Shown here: positions 28,784-37,448 of the stretch, piece after piece
How positions within the stretch are numbered: position 1 is the stretch's first letter
Layout: each line of letters begins with the position of its first letter
Notes under the pieces: generated by a model
What the model was told of the DNA's origin: nothing
Seen by the model: only the letters and a program-made list of their open reading frames with translations
Databases searched by the model: none
Source of the DNA: JAICND01 sp040905905
GTDB taxonomy: Bacteria; Actinomycetota; Acidimicrobiia; Spongiisociales; ZC4RG35
Assembly (NCBI GenBank): GCA_040905905.1
Contig: JBBDQN010000053.1
Location: 1-64,000, forward strand
Direction: 5' to 3'
Length of the DNA stretch: 64,000 bases
Made by a program: the position numbers and the translations under genes

Positions 28784-30585
28784 CCGTCGAGGCAGTAGCC
28801 GAAGTCGCCGAGAGGGCCCCCACCATCTCCACCGGCCGGGCTTTGCGGCGGGCCTTGCGGGAAGCTCCGTCGCTGGGACGCGGGATCGGATTGACGTTGT
28901 TCCTCGCGATCCTCGGGACCGCCAGCCAACTGGTGGTGCCCGTAGCGGTCCAGCAGGTCACTGACAGCCAGATCCTGGCACCGGCCGGCCCCGACCTCGG
29001 CATGGTCATCATCCAGGGGGCAGTTGCCCTGGCGGTGTTGGCAGGTGCCGCCCTGATCACCCGGGCCGCCATCCTCCGCCTCAACGTCGCCACCGCCGGA
29101 GGTCTCAAAGAGCTCCGGGTCAAGTTGTTCGGGCACTTGCACCGGCTCTCGATGCTCCACGTTCAGGCCGAACGACGCGGCGCACTGGTCTCGCGGGTGA
29201 CCAACGACATCACGACGATCCAGGAGTTCATGGAATGGGGTGGGATCGGGATGATCATCGGGATCGCTCAGATCGTGCTCGCCCTAGTTGTTATGTCCCT
29301 CTACCAATGGCGACTGGCCTTGCTGGTGACGGTGGCGATCGTCGCCTACGTCGGGATGATGTTGTTGTTCCAACGCTTGTTGCAACGCGCCCACGACCGG
29401 GTGCGGGAGCGGGTCGCCGACTCTTTGTCGGTGATGGGCGAGACCATTACGGGTTTGTCGGTGATCAGGGCTCACGGGGTCGAGGACACCGCCCTGGCCA
29501 AAGTCGAGCAGACCCTCCAGGCACAGGTCAAAGCCGAGCATTGGGCCAACCGGTTGTCGGCTGTCTTCTTCTCGTCCGCCGAGCTGTTCGCCGCCGGCAT
29601 CACTGCGGCGGTGATCGGGGTGGGCGTCCTACTCGGAGCGGCCAGCGGCACTTCGGCGGGGACGCTCCTGGCGTTCCTGTTCCTCGTCAATCTGATGATC
29701 GAACCCATCCAGACCCTGGTGGAGACCATCGACCAGGCCCAACGAGCCGCCGCCGGGGTGCGGCGAGTGTTGGGAGTGCTCGACGCGCCGATCGACATCG
29801 CCGACCCGGTGGATGGCGTCGATCTCCCGGTCGGACCCCTGGGAGTAGAGCTAGTCGGGGTCAGCTTTCGCTATCCGGACGGACCCGAAGTGTTGTCAAA
29901 CGTGGATGTCCGGATCGAGGTGGGGCAGCGGGTGGCCGTGGTAGGGGAGACCGGTTCGGGCAAGACCACTTTCGCCAAGCTCGTGACCAGGTTGCTCGAC
30001 CCGATGTCGGGCACCGTCTTGGTGGGCGGGGTGGCGTTGCCAACGGTCAAGTTCTCCTCGTTGCGGTCCCGAGTGGCTTTCGTCCCGCAGGACGGATTTC
30101 TGTGGGACAACACCATCGCCGGCAATGTCCGTTATGGGCGCCCCGAAGCCGGCGACCGCGAGATCATGACCGCCTTCATCGAGTTGGGTCTCGATACCTG
30201 GTTGGCCCGGCTGCCAGACGGCCTGGCGACCAAGGTAGGTGAGCGCGGCTCCAACCTGTCGGCTGGTGAGAGACAGCTTGTCGCGATCGTGCGGGCCTGG
30301 ATCGCCGGACCTGACCTGCTCGTCCTCGACGAAGCGACGTCGGCGGTCGACCCCGCTCTGGAGGTTTCCCTGCGGAATGCGATCGAGCGGCTCACGGCGG
30401 GACGCACGTCGATAACGATCGCCCATCGACTCTCGACCGCCGAAGCGGCCGACGAGATTCTGGTCTTCGATCACGGCGGTCTGGTCGAGAGAGGTAGGCA
30501 TGCCGAGTTGCTAGCCGCAGGCGGTGTGTATACCGGGCTGTACGCAGACTGGTCCAGAGGAACCAACGCTTCTTCATTCTTGTGA
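28780..30585 (+). CDS. ABC exporter half-transporter, catalytic-site subunit
   Basis: 601 residues with the same membrane-plus-ATPase layout. Walker A GETGSGKTT near 388, intact Walker B Glu (VLDEATSAVD) near 515 and switch His (ITIAHRLST) near 547; its signature is altered (LSAGERQLVAIVRAW). That altered signature would face the degenerate Walker motifs of the upstream subunit, while its own Walker motifs pair with the upstream LSGGQ, giving one active and one inactive site. GTG start in a GTGA overlap. Confidence 0.9.
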   Translation: MTVEAVAEVAERAPTISTGRALRRALREAPSLGRGIGLTLFLAILGTASQLVVPVAVQQVTDSQILAPAGPDLGMVIIQGAVALAVLAGAALITRAAILRLNVATAGGLKELRVKLFGHLHRLSMLHVQAERRGALVSRVTNDITTIQEFMEWGGIGMIIGIAQIVLALVVMSLYQWRLALLVTVAIVAYVGMMLLFQRLLQRAHDRVRERVADSLSVMGETITGLSVIRAHGVEDTALAKVEQTLQAQVKAEHWANRLSAVFFSSAELFAAGITAAVIGVGVLLGAASGTSAGTLLAFLFLVNLMIEPIQTLVETIDQAQRAAAGVRRVLGVLDAPIDIADPVDGVDLPVGPLGVELVGVSFRYPDGPEVLSNVDVRIEVGQRVAVVGETGSGKTTFAKLVTRLLDPMSGTVLVGGVALPTVKFSSLRSRVAFVPQDGFLWDNTIAGNVRYGRPEAGDREIMTAFIELGLDTWLARLPDGLATKVGERGSNLSAGERQLVAIVRAWIAGPDLLVLDEATSAVDPALEVSLRNAIERLTAGRTSITIAHRLSTAEAADEILVFDHGGLVERGRHAELLAAGGVYTGLYADWSRGTNASSFL

Positions 30586-30591
30586 CAGTTC

Positions 30592-30609
30592 ACCCGTATA
30601 TGACCGGGT
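30592..30609. terminator. weak hairpin between convergent genes
   Basis: ACCCG (30592-30596) and CGGGT (30605-30609) form a 5-bp stem in the 51-bp space between the ABC exporter and the LigD-type gene; it may help end transcripts from both sides. Confidence 0.3.
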
Positions 30610-30636
30610 CAATCCTCAAAAGAATGAAAAGGGACG

Positions 30637-31572
30637 TCAGCGGCCGAAGCGGTCGAACTCCGGCAGGTCGATGCCCCGTTGAGCGACGAGTTGGTTGAGG
30701 GCGTCGAGGGCGTCGGTCAGATCGACGAGTGCGGATCCAGCCCACGGGTCCGTGGCCAGCCGATCCGCCGAGTCCCTCAACCGGAACTGATTGGGCTCGG
30801 TCTCGGGCAATTCGGCCCAGGAGATGGGCATCGCGATTGGTGCACCGGGACGCGGTCGCAGTGAATATGGCGAGACTCCGGTGGCGCCGAAACCATTCCG
30901 CAACCAGTCGACGAACACCCGGCCTTTACGTTCCTTCTTGAGGAACTCGATGGTCAGACGGTCGGAGTGAAAGTGAGCCAGCAGAAAGGCAGAGGCCTGA
31001 GCAAAGCGGGCGAGGGATTCGAAGTTGATGGTCGGGGCCAGATGAACGACGACGTGGTAGCCCTTCGATCCCGAAGTCATCACCTGGGAAGGCACGCCAA
31101 TCTGATCCAGCAGCACCGCCACCGCTTGGGCGCCAAATCGGGCGCCGTCGATGTCCCCTTCGGTGGGGTCGAGGTCGAAGACCAGGCGGTCGGGGTGGTC
31201 GAGGTCGCTCGTTCGGAAACAGGGGATGTGGAAGGTGACGGTGTTCTGGTTGGCCAGGTAGAGGAGGCCTTCCAGATCGGAGATGGCTGGGTATTGGACC
31301 GTCCCGTCCTGTTTGGGCAACTCGACCCGTTCGATGAAGGTCGGGAAGCCCTTGCCGGCGTTCTTTTGCATGAACCCCGGTTTGTCGATGCCCCCGGGGA
31401 AGCGCTCCAGCGTCAACGGGCGGGAGACCAGGTGCGGTAGCAAGAGGGGCGCCACCTGCTGGTAATAGGTGACCACCTCCCCCTTGCTGATGCCGTCGGA
31501 GGGGAAAAGGAGCTTTTCGGGGTGGGAGACTTGGATCAAGTAGGGATTCTCCCACCAGCTAGTCGATAGCAT
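30637..31572 (-). CDS. LigD-type polymerase (primase-polymerase) domain protein
   Basis: 311 residues, equal to the stand-alone polymerase domain of LigD, a DNA/RNA polymerase that fills gaps in non-homologous end joining. The catalytic metal aspartates are Asp133 and Asp135 (LVFDLDPTEGD); the phosphate-binding SGSKGYHVVVHL and the closing segments VFVDWLRNGFGATGVSPYS and MPISWAEL follow in order. No ligase or nuclease domain and no Ku gene are present in the window. ATG 31572 is taken as start; longer frames would overlap kgd. The two genes start 7 bp apart on opposite strands. Confidence 0.88.
   Translation of the reverse strand: MLSTSWWENPYLIQVSHPEKLLFPSDGISKGEVVTYYQQVAPLLLPHLVSRPLTLERFPGGIDKPGFMQKNAGKGFPTFIERVELPKQDGTVQYPAISDLEGLLYLANQNTVTFHIPCFRTSDLDHPDRLVFDLDPTEGDIDGARFGAQAVAVLLDQIGVPSQVMTSGSKGYHVVVHLAPTINFESLARFAQASAFLLAHFHSDRLTIEFLKKERKGRVFVDWLRNGFGATGVSPYSLRPRPGAPIAMPISWAELPETEPNQFRLRDSADRLATDPWAGSALVDLTDALDALNQLVAQRGIDLPEFDRFGR
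31567..31572 (+). promoter_or_regulatory. candidate -10 box, leaderless kgd transcript
   Basis: TAGCAT ends 7 nt before GTG 31580. It overlaps the start codon of the LigD-type gene on the other strand. Confidence 0.4.
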
Positions 31573-31579
31573 TCCCTCT

Positions 31580-34500
31580 GTGACTGACACCAAGAGCGAA
31601 CCCATCGATCCGACCTCCTTCGGCCCCAACATGTGGCTGGTCGATGAGATGTTCCGTCAGTTCGTCGACGACCCCGAGTCTGTCAGCGAAGCCTGGCAGG
31701 AGTTCTTTGAGGACTACCAGCCCCACAGCCAGGAACTGAAGGTCAAGACGGAAGACGGAAGTCGGAAGGCGGACGAGGGAAAGCGGGCCTCTGAAGAGGA
31801 AAGTCGAAAGGCGGAAGACGAAAGCCCCGCGGGAGATGTGGTGCCGCTGCGGGGGGCGGCGGCGGTGGTCGCCGAGAGGATGGAGGAGAGCCGTGAGATC
31901 CCGACCGCCACCTCGGTCCGCACCATGCCGGCCAAGCTCCTCGAGGTCAACAGGCTCATCATCAACAATCAGCTCAAGCGGCTGACCCAGGGCGGCAAGG
32001 TCAGCTTCACCCACATCATCGGCTGGGCCATCGTCCGCGCCCTACGCGACCTGCCCGACCTCAACGTCGCCTATACCGAGGTCGACGGCAAACCAGCGAT
32101 GGTCCGTTACCCCCATGTCAATCTCGGCCTGGCCATTGACATGGAACGCAAGGATGGCAGCCGTGGGTTGGTAGTGCCCAACGTAAAACTGGCCGACACG
32201 CTCGATTTCAAACAGTTCTGGGTCATCTACGAGGAACTCGTGCATCGAGCCCGTCAGAACCGGCTCACTCTCGACGACTTCGCCGGCACCACCCTGACCC
32301 TCACCAATCCAGGAACCATCGGCACGATGCAATCGGTCCCCCGCTTGATGCCCGAACAGGGAGTGATCGTCGGAGTGGGGGCGATCGGCTATCCACCGGA
32401 GTATCAGGCGGCCGACGTGGCCTTTCTGGCCCGCCAGGGGATTGGCCGGGTGGTCACCCTGACTTCGACCTACGACCACCGGGTCATCCAGGGAGCCCAA
32501 TCGGGCGAGCTGCTGGCCCGGATCCACGGTCTCTTGCTCGGAGAGAGGGGCTTCTACGACGAGATTTTCACAGCTCTCACCATTCCATATACGCCGGCGC
32601 GTTGGGCCGTCGACGACAATCCCCCGGTCGGGTCACCGCACTGGGCTGAGAAACAGGCCAACGTCTTCAGACTGATCAATGCCTACCGGGTGCGGGGTCA
32701 TCTCATCGCCGACCTCGATCCGTTGCGTCAGGCCCTGCCCAAGATGTACCCCGAGCTGGATCCCCTGTTCTACGGCCTCACGATCTGGGACCTCGACCGC
32801 GAATTCGCTACCGGGGGAATCCAGGGGGCGCAGATGATGCCGCTGGCTCAAATCCTTGCCCGTTCCCGGGATGCCTACTGCCGAACCCTCGGCATCGAGT
32901 ACATGCATATGCAGGAGACCGATCTAAAGAGGTGGATCCAGGAGCAGGTGGAGGTTCCCCGCACAGAGTTGTCGCACCCCGAGAAACTCCGCATCCTCCG
33001 CAAGCTCAACCAGGCGGAGGCCTTCGAAAAATTCCTGCACACGAAATACGTGGGTCACAAACGGTTCGGACTCGAGGGGGCGGAGTCGTTGATCCCGATG
33101 CTTGATGCCCTCCTTGGCGAGGCGGTGGCGGTGGGGATGGAAGAGGTGGTCGCCGGGATGGCGCATCGGGGCCGTCTCAACGTTCTCACCAACATCATTG
33201 GCAAGAGCTACGACAAGATGTTCCGCGAGTTCGAGGGAGACCTCGACCCTGACACCACAGGTGGATCCGGTGATGTCAAATACCACCTCGGCTTCACCGG
33301 CAAATACGAAACCGCCGACGGATCGGTTATCGAGGTGGAGCTCGTGGCGAATCCGTCGCATCTCGAGGCAGTCGACCCTGTCCTGGAAGGAGTGGTGCGA
33401 GCGAAACAGGAAAAGCGCGGCCCCACCGGCCACATGCAGGTGTTGCCCGTCTTGATCCACGGCGACGCCGCGTTCGCCGGCCAGGGAGTAGTCGTCGAAA
33501 CCTTCAACCTCTCTCAGCTCAGGGGCTATCGGACCGGAGGCACGGTTCACATCGTCGTAAACAATCAGGTGGGCTTCACCACCTCGACCCTCGATGCCCG
33601 CTCGAGCTTCTACGCCACCGATGTCGCCAAAACGGTGGCCGCGCCGATCATCCACGTAAACGGTGACGATCCCGAGGCGGTGGTGAGGGCCGCCCATCTC
33701 GCCTTTGCTTTCCGGCAAGCATTCCACCGCGACGTGGTCATCGACATGATCTGTTATCGGCGACGCGGTCATAACGAAGGTGACGAACCGTCGTACACAC
33801 AACCCCTGATGTACAAGCTGATCGACCAGAAACGATCAGTGCGAAAGCTCTATATGGAACGGCTAGTCAACACCGGCGACATTTCGATGGAGGACGGGGA
33901 AGCGCTTCTCCAGGAATTCCACCAGATGCTCGACCAGGCTTTCCGGGAGACCCGCAGCTCCGCCCCCGCCGCCCGTCCCCAAACGTTGGAGCCCATGCCG
34001 TCAACCGAACCCGAAACCGCGGTTTCTCGGGAGGAGCTGGCCGAGGTTCTTCGCATCCTGACCATTCCCCCTAACAACTTCACGGTCCATCCCAAGCTGT
34101 CGCGCATGCTTGAGGAAAGGGCGGGATCGCTGGACACCGGACAGGTGGATTGGGGTACTGCAGAGGCGCTTGCAATCGCCACAATCGCTCGTCAGGGGGT
34201 GCCAGTGCGGCTGGCCGGTGAAGACTCACGGCGGGGGACCTTCAGCCATCGACATGCAGAGTTGACCTGCTTCGACAGCGGAACCGACTGGTGCCCTCTT
34301 CAGGAGGTATCTGGCGGGACGACCCGGGTCCGGATCGTCGACTCGCTGCTCTCTGAGTTCGCCGCCGTCGGGTTCGAATATGGATACTCGATCGAGTGGC
34401 CCGAGGCTCTGGTCGCCTGGGAGGCTCAGTTCGGCGACTTCGCCAACGGAGCCCAGGTTGTCATCGACCAGTTCATCGCGGCCGGCGAAGCCAAGTGGGG

Positions 34501-35158
34501 TCAACAGTCGGGGTTGGTGATGCTGCTTCCCCATGGATACGAAGGTCAAGGCCCCGAGCACTCCTCGGCCCGGATCGAACGATTTCTGCAACTTTGCGCC
34601 AACGAGAACATGCGGGTGGTATTGCCCTCCACCACTGGCCAGTACTTCCACCTGCTGCGGCGTCAGGCTTTGCTATGGCCGCGCAAACCGTTGATCGTTC
34701 TAACCCCCAAGTCGCTTCTCCGCACCAAGGAGTCGTTCTCGCCGGTGGAGACTTTCACCGGGGGCGGCTTTGCCGCCGTGCTCGAAGATGGAATCGCCTC
34801 CGAACAGGCCCGCCGACTCGTTCTCTGCGCGGGCAAGGTATATCACGACCTCGCCCGGGTTCGATCAGAACAGGAAATCAACGACGTTGCCATTGTCCGG
34901 GTGGCACAACTATATCCCCTGGCTGAGGATCGCATCCGCGACCTGGTCGCCAAACATCCCGGTGCGGACTTGGTGTGGGCCCAGGAAGAGCCCGAGAACC
35001 AGGGGGCGTATCGCTTCCTCTGGCACCATCTGCGTCGCATCTTCGGCAAGGAGCCCATTTACGCAGGTCGCAAAGAGTCGGCCGCCCCGGCGACAGGTTC
35101 GTTCAAGATCCACCAGCGAGAACAAGAAGAACTCATTCGCACCGCTTTGGGGACCTGA
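31580..35158 (+). CDS. kgd: multifunctional 2-oxoglutarate dehydrogenase/decarboxylase (E2-E1 fusion)
   Basis: 1192 residues, the actinobacterial Kgd/OdhA/SucA layout: a short N-terminal segment (1-45, like the E1 start), a linker, an E2-type succinyltransferase domain (about 100-330, active His300 in TSTYDHRVIQG) and the full thiamine-dependent E1 (about 370-1192). No lipoyl domain, as expected for this type. It feeds the TCA cycle from 2-oxoglutarate. The linker (about 50-86) is highly charged and is encoded by purine-rich DNA of the same repeat family as the ribosomal spacers. Signalling control through GarA/OdhI is known for relatives; no such gene is here. Confidence 0.93.
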   Translation: MTDTKSEPIDPTSFGPNMWLVDEMFRQFVDDPESVSEAWQEFFEDYQPHSQELKVKTEDGSRKADEGKRASEEESRKAEDESPAGDVVPLRGAAAVVAERMEESREIPTATSVRTMPAKLLEVNRLIINNQLKRLTQGGKVSFTHIIGWAIVRALRDLPDLNVAYTEVDGKPAMVRYPHVNLGLAIDMERKDGSRGLVVPNVKLADTLDFKQFWVIYEELVHRARQNRLTLDDFAGTTLTLTNPGTIGTMQSVPRLMPEQGVIVGVGAIGYPPEYQAADVAFLARQGIGRVVTLTSTYDHRVIQGAQSGELLARIHGLLLGERGFYDEIFTALTIPYTPARWAVDDNPPVGSPHWAEKQANVFRLINAYRVRGHLIADLDPLRQALPKMYPELDPLFYGLTIWDLDREFATGGIQGAQMMPLAQILARSRDAYCRTLGIEYMHMQETDLKRWIQEQVEVPRTELSHPEKLRILRKLNQAEAFEKFLHTKYVGHKRFGLEGAESLIPMLDALLGEAVAVGMEEVVAGMAHRGRLNVLTNIIGKSYDKMFREFEGDLDPDTTGGSGDVKYHLGFTGKYETADGSVIEVELVANPSHLEAVDPVLEGVVRAKQEKRGPTGHMQVLPVLIHGDAAFAGQGVVVETFNLSQLRGYRTGGTVHIVVNNQVGFTTSTLDARSSFYATDVAKTVAAPIIHVNGDDPEAVVRAAHLAFAFRQAFHRDVVIDMICYRRRGHNEGDEPSYTQPLMYKLIDQKRSVRKLYMERLVNTGDISMEDGEALLQEFHQMLDQAFRETRSSAPAARPQTLEPMPSTEPETAVSREELAEVLRILTIPPNNFTVHPKLSRMLEERAGSLDTGQVDWGTAEALAIATIARQGVPVRLAGEDSRRGTFSHRHAELTCFDSGTDWCPLQEVSGGTTRVRIVDSLLSEFAAVGFEYGYSIEWPEALVAWEAQFGDFANGAQVVIDQFIAAGEAKWGQQSGLVMLLPHGYEGQGPEHSSARIERFLQLCANENMRVVLPSTTGQYFHLLRRQALLWPRKPLIVLTPKSLLRTKESFSPVETFTGGGFAAVLEDGIASEQARRLVLCAGKVYHDLARVRSEQEINDVAIVRVAQLYPLAEDRIRDLVAKHPGADLVWAQEEPENQGAYRFLWHHLRRIFGKEPIYAGRKESAAPATGSFKIHQREQEELIRTALGT
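31739..31825 (+). repeat. GTCGGAAG-type repeat inside kgd coding sequence
   Basis: About 85 bp of kgd consist of AAGACGGAAGACGGAAGTCGG and drifted units (GGAAGGCGGA, GAAAGTCGAAAGGCGGAAGA). It is in frame and encodes a lysine/glutamate/serine-rich linker between the N-terminal segment and the E2 domain. Confidence 0.6.
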
Positions 35159-35164
35159 GCTCGT

Positions 35165-36079
35165 TCAAACCTCCGGAGGCGGCACGTAGACCGCCTCGTG
35201 GAATTCGCCTGATCGAACGTCGACTTCCCACACGGAACTTTTCTTGCAGTCGAAGGTGGACTTCAAGGTCATCCCCCTTCGAATCATCCAGTCGAGGAGA
35301 GCGGGGATCACGTCGCCATGTGAACACACCACGGCGTTGCTTCCGACCAACGACTTGACCAATTCCCGAGCCTTCTTCCCAACTTCGCCCTCGGCGAGCA
35401 CCTCTTCGACCTGCACGTCGAGGCCCAGCTCATCGGCCAGTGGTTGGATTGTTTCCACACAGCGGACGTAGGGGCTGGTGACTATCGCCTCGATTCCGCG
35501 GTGCCGGAGGCGGTCAGCGAGCACTTTCGCCTGTGCCACACCCTTGGCAGATAGCGGCCGGTCGCGATCATCGCCTTCCCACGATTTCCGGTCTCCGGCG
35601 GCGGCATGGCGGGCCAGAAAGAGGGTCCCGGTGCCGAGCAGGTCACTTCCATTCACCGAGTTGACTATTTCGCGGTCGCGGTCATAGGTGAGGAGATCCG
35701 CGGCGGCGCCGGGAGGGAGCCAGGCGATCTCATCGACCTCGCCGTTGGGGACAAAGAGCTGAGGTGCGGTTGCCCTCATGGCAAACCAGTGAACAACCTT
35801 GTCGCCCGCCGTCGTTCGGTAGGCGGACTCACCCAGCGGCATTATTACACGAGTGGGCTGACCGGTTTCCTCGAGCACTTCGCGAACAGCTGCTTCCTCG
35901 GAGCCTTCACCCGGTTCGTCCTTGCCTTTAGGAAGGCTCCAATCGTCATAGCGTGGGCGATGAACGAGGAGAACCTCAAATCCATCGCGCTCGGATCCAT
36001 CGCGACCAAGACCTTGGGCGGCGGGTCGCAGCACGACACCGCCCGAGGCGCGGATCGTTGAATCCAGTCGTGGTCCCAA
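35165..36079 (-). CDS. Nudix hydrolase fused to histidine phosphatase (MutT1-like)
   Basis: 304 residues. Nudix domain about 8-140, with the Nudix box G-x5-E-x7-REVLEETG (segment GKDEPGEGSEEAAVREVLEE); histidine-phosphatase domain about 150-300 starting LARHAAAGDR (RHG-type active-site His) with SHGDVIP further on. The same two-domain layout is mycobacterial MutT1, which removes 8-oxo-dGTP and acts on diadenosine polyphosphates. The start is uncertain: TTG 36079, 8 nt after TATGCT, gives a normal N-terminus; the frame is open to 36220 but would overlap the next gene. Confidence 0.85.
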   Translation of the reverse strand: MGPRLDSTIRASGGVVLRPAAQGLGRDGSERDGFEVLLVHRPRYDDWSLPKGKDEPGEGSEEAAVREVLEETGQPTRVIMPLGESAYRTTAGDKVVHWFAMRATAPQLFVPNGEVDEIAWLPPGAAADLLTYDRDREIVNSVNGSDLLGTGTLFLARHAAAGDRKSWEGDDRDRPLSAKGVAQAKVLADRLRHRGIEAIVTSPYVRCVETIQPLADELGLDVQVEEVLAEGEVGKKARELVKSLVGSNAVVCSHGDVIPALLDWMIRRGMTLKSTFDCKKSSVWEVDVRSGEFHEAVYVPPPEV

Positions 36080-36105
36080 GGCCGTCCAGCATATTGAGTT
36101 TGCGG

Positions 36106-36654
36106 CTATGTGGAAACTGGATTTATCTGAGCGGGTATCTCCTGCACGGATTCCACACAGGCGATAAGGCCCAAGTCCGCTCCCGCATGCGCGGCGAGAA
36201 CCGTCGCCAGGGCCTTCCAACCCGCCCCGACTGCGATCGGCCCCAATGGGATCGACTGGCGGATTCGATTGGCGGAGCGAGCGGCGATGTACGCCTGGTT
36301 CCAGGCGATCACCAACTCGGCGGCTGTCCCGATGCTGCCGGGCAGGGCAACCCAGTGCTCACCAAGGTCGAGAAGCCTCTGGATGCGCTCGCCTAACGTC
36401 GCGGCCTGAATCTCCTTGCCGACGAAGCGGTTGGGTCCGGCGCGTTCGGGAAACAGCAAGGGAACCGTGACGCCAACGACAGCAGCACCCTCGCTTGCGG
36501 CCCCGGCTGAGACCGCTTCCATGGTGCCGCCGTACCCACCGGTGGCAACGCCCCAGCCGGTCCGGCCCAGCTCGGCTCCGAGCCAGCGGGCGGCTTCGTA
36601 TTCGTCGTCGCCCTCCGAAGAGGTCGAGGAGCCAAAAACGGTCACGATCCTCAT
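36106..36654 (-). CDS. LOG-family (TIGR00730-like) protein
   Basis: 182 residues with a Rossmann fold. GGYGGTMEAVSAGA (about 39-52) and LPGSIGTAAEL (about 104-114) correspond to the PGGxGTxxE region of the LOG/lysine-decarboxylase-like family, which includes nucleoside-5'-monophosphate phosphoribohydrolases. The canonical PGGxGT reads PGSIGT here, so activity is not certain. The ATG overlaps the stop of the upstream alpha/beta hydrolase gene by 4 nt, so both are one operon. Confidence 0.8.
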   Translation of the reverse strand: MRIVTVFGSSTSSEGDDEYEAARWLGAELGRTGWGVATGGYGGTMEAVSAGAASEGAAVVGVTVPLLFPERAGPNRFVGKEIQAATLGERIQRLLDLGEHWVALPGSIGTAAELVIAWNQAYIAARSANRIRQSIPLGPIAVGAGWKALATVLAAHAGADLGLIACVESVQEIPAQINPVST

Positions 36655-37376
36655 GCCGGGGCCAGGCGGTGCAACAGCGCCTCGTGAATTAGGTGGCGCT
36701 CGCGGTCGAGGAGGGCATTGTGGCGGGAGTCATTGAGCCAAAGAGTTTGGGTGGCGGGGCCAAGCAGGCGGGCGAGGAGCCGGCCACTCCCGGGATGGAC
36801 GGTCTCGTCCCCCGCCGATTGAACGACGAGGGCCGGACGGCGCAGACGACGGGCCGTCTTTCTGGCATGACGAGCCACGACCATAAGGTCGGCAGCCCGT
36901 CGGGTTGGGAACCCGGGATACGTGATGAAGAGCGCTGCGGTTTCAGGTTCGGTTGGTGGGGCGGCAGGTGGCCAGGGGGTATAGGGGCGGAACCGGTGGA
37001 GGAAAGGGGCGAGGTAGATCGACCGTCTGCGGAAACGAAGTGGCGCGCTGATGGTGGTGACGGTGGCGGCGTTGGTTGGTCCTGCGCACAAGACCGCCAG
37101 AAGCCCACCCAGTGATAAACCGGCCAAATGGATGCGGCGGTGGTTGCCGACCGACACCGCCGCATCGACCACGGCCCGAATCCAGTCACCTGCTCCGTAT
37201 CGGTCCATATCCTCGATCGATGTACCGTGCCCGGGGAGGCGCGGCGCCACGACTGTGTAGCCACGTTGGTTGAGCACCTCAGCTGCCAGCCGCCAATGAC
37301 CGGGAATCCCGGTAAAGCCATGAATGACCACCACGGCTTCCCCGTTGTCGCCGGGGAGGTGGAAGGGCGCCGCCAT
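36651..37376 (-). CDS. alpha/beta hydrolase (esterase/lipase-like)
   Basis: 241 residues. VVVIHGFTG near 20 is the oxyanion region and LAGLSLGGLL holds the nucleophilic Ser; DETVHPGSG carries the acid and NDSRHNALLD the histidine. The closest types are monoacylglycerol lipases and carboxylesterases (Est30-like). ATG 37376 is taken as start; a TTG ten codons upstream is also possible. Divergent from the TIMP-like gene. Confidence 0.82.
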   Translation of the reverse strand: MAAPFHLPGDNGEAVVVIHGFTGIPGHWRLAAEVLNQRGYTVVAPRLPGHGTSIEDMDRYGAGDWIRAVVDAAVSVGNHRRIHLAGLSLGGLLAVLCAGPTNAATVTTISAPLRFRRRSIYLAPFLHRFRPYTPWPPAAPPTEPETAALFITYPGFPTRRAADLMVVARHARKTARRLRRPALVVQSAGDETVHPGSGRLLARLLGPATQTLWLNDSRHNALLDRERHLIHEALLHRLAPA

Positions 37377-37448
37377 GGGGTGAAAGAGGTCGGTCAATTT
37401 CGACTGAGAGGGTAGGAACCGCTGGGAAGCCGTCGACGTCTGATCGGC

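Noticed and set aside
31580..35158. Kgd regarded as broken because the lipoyl domain is missing
   Set aside because: Absence of the lipoyl domain is normal for the actinobacterial E2-E1 fusion type; all catalytic segments are intact.
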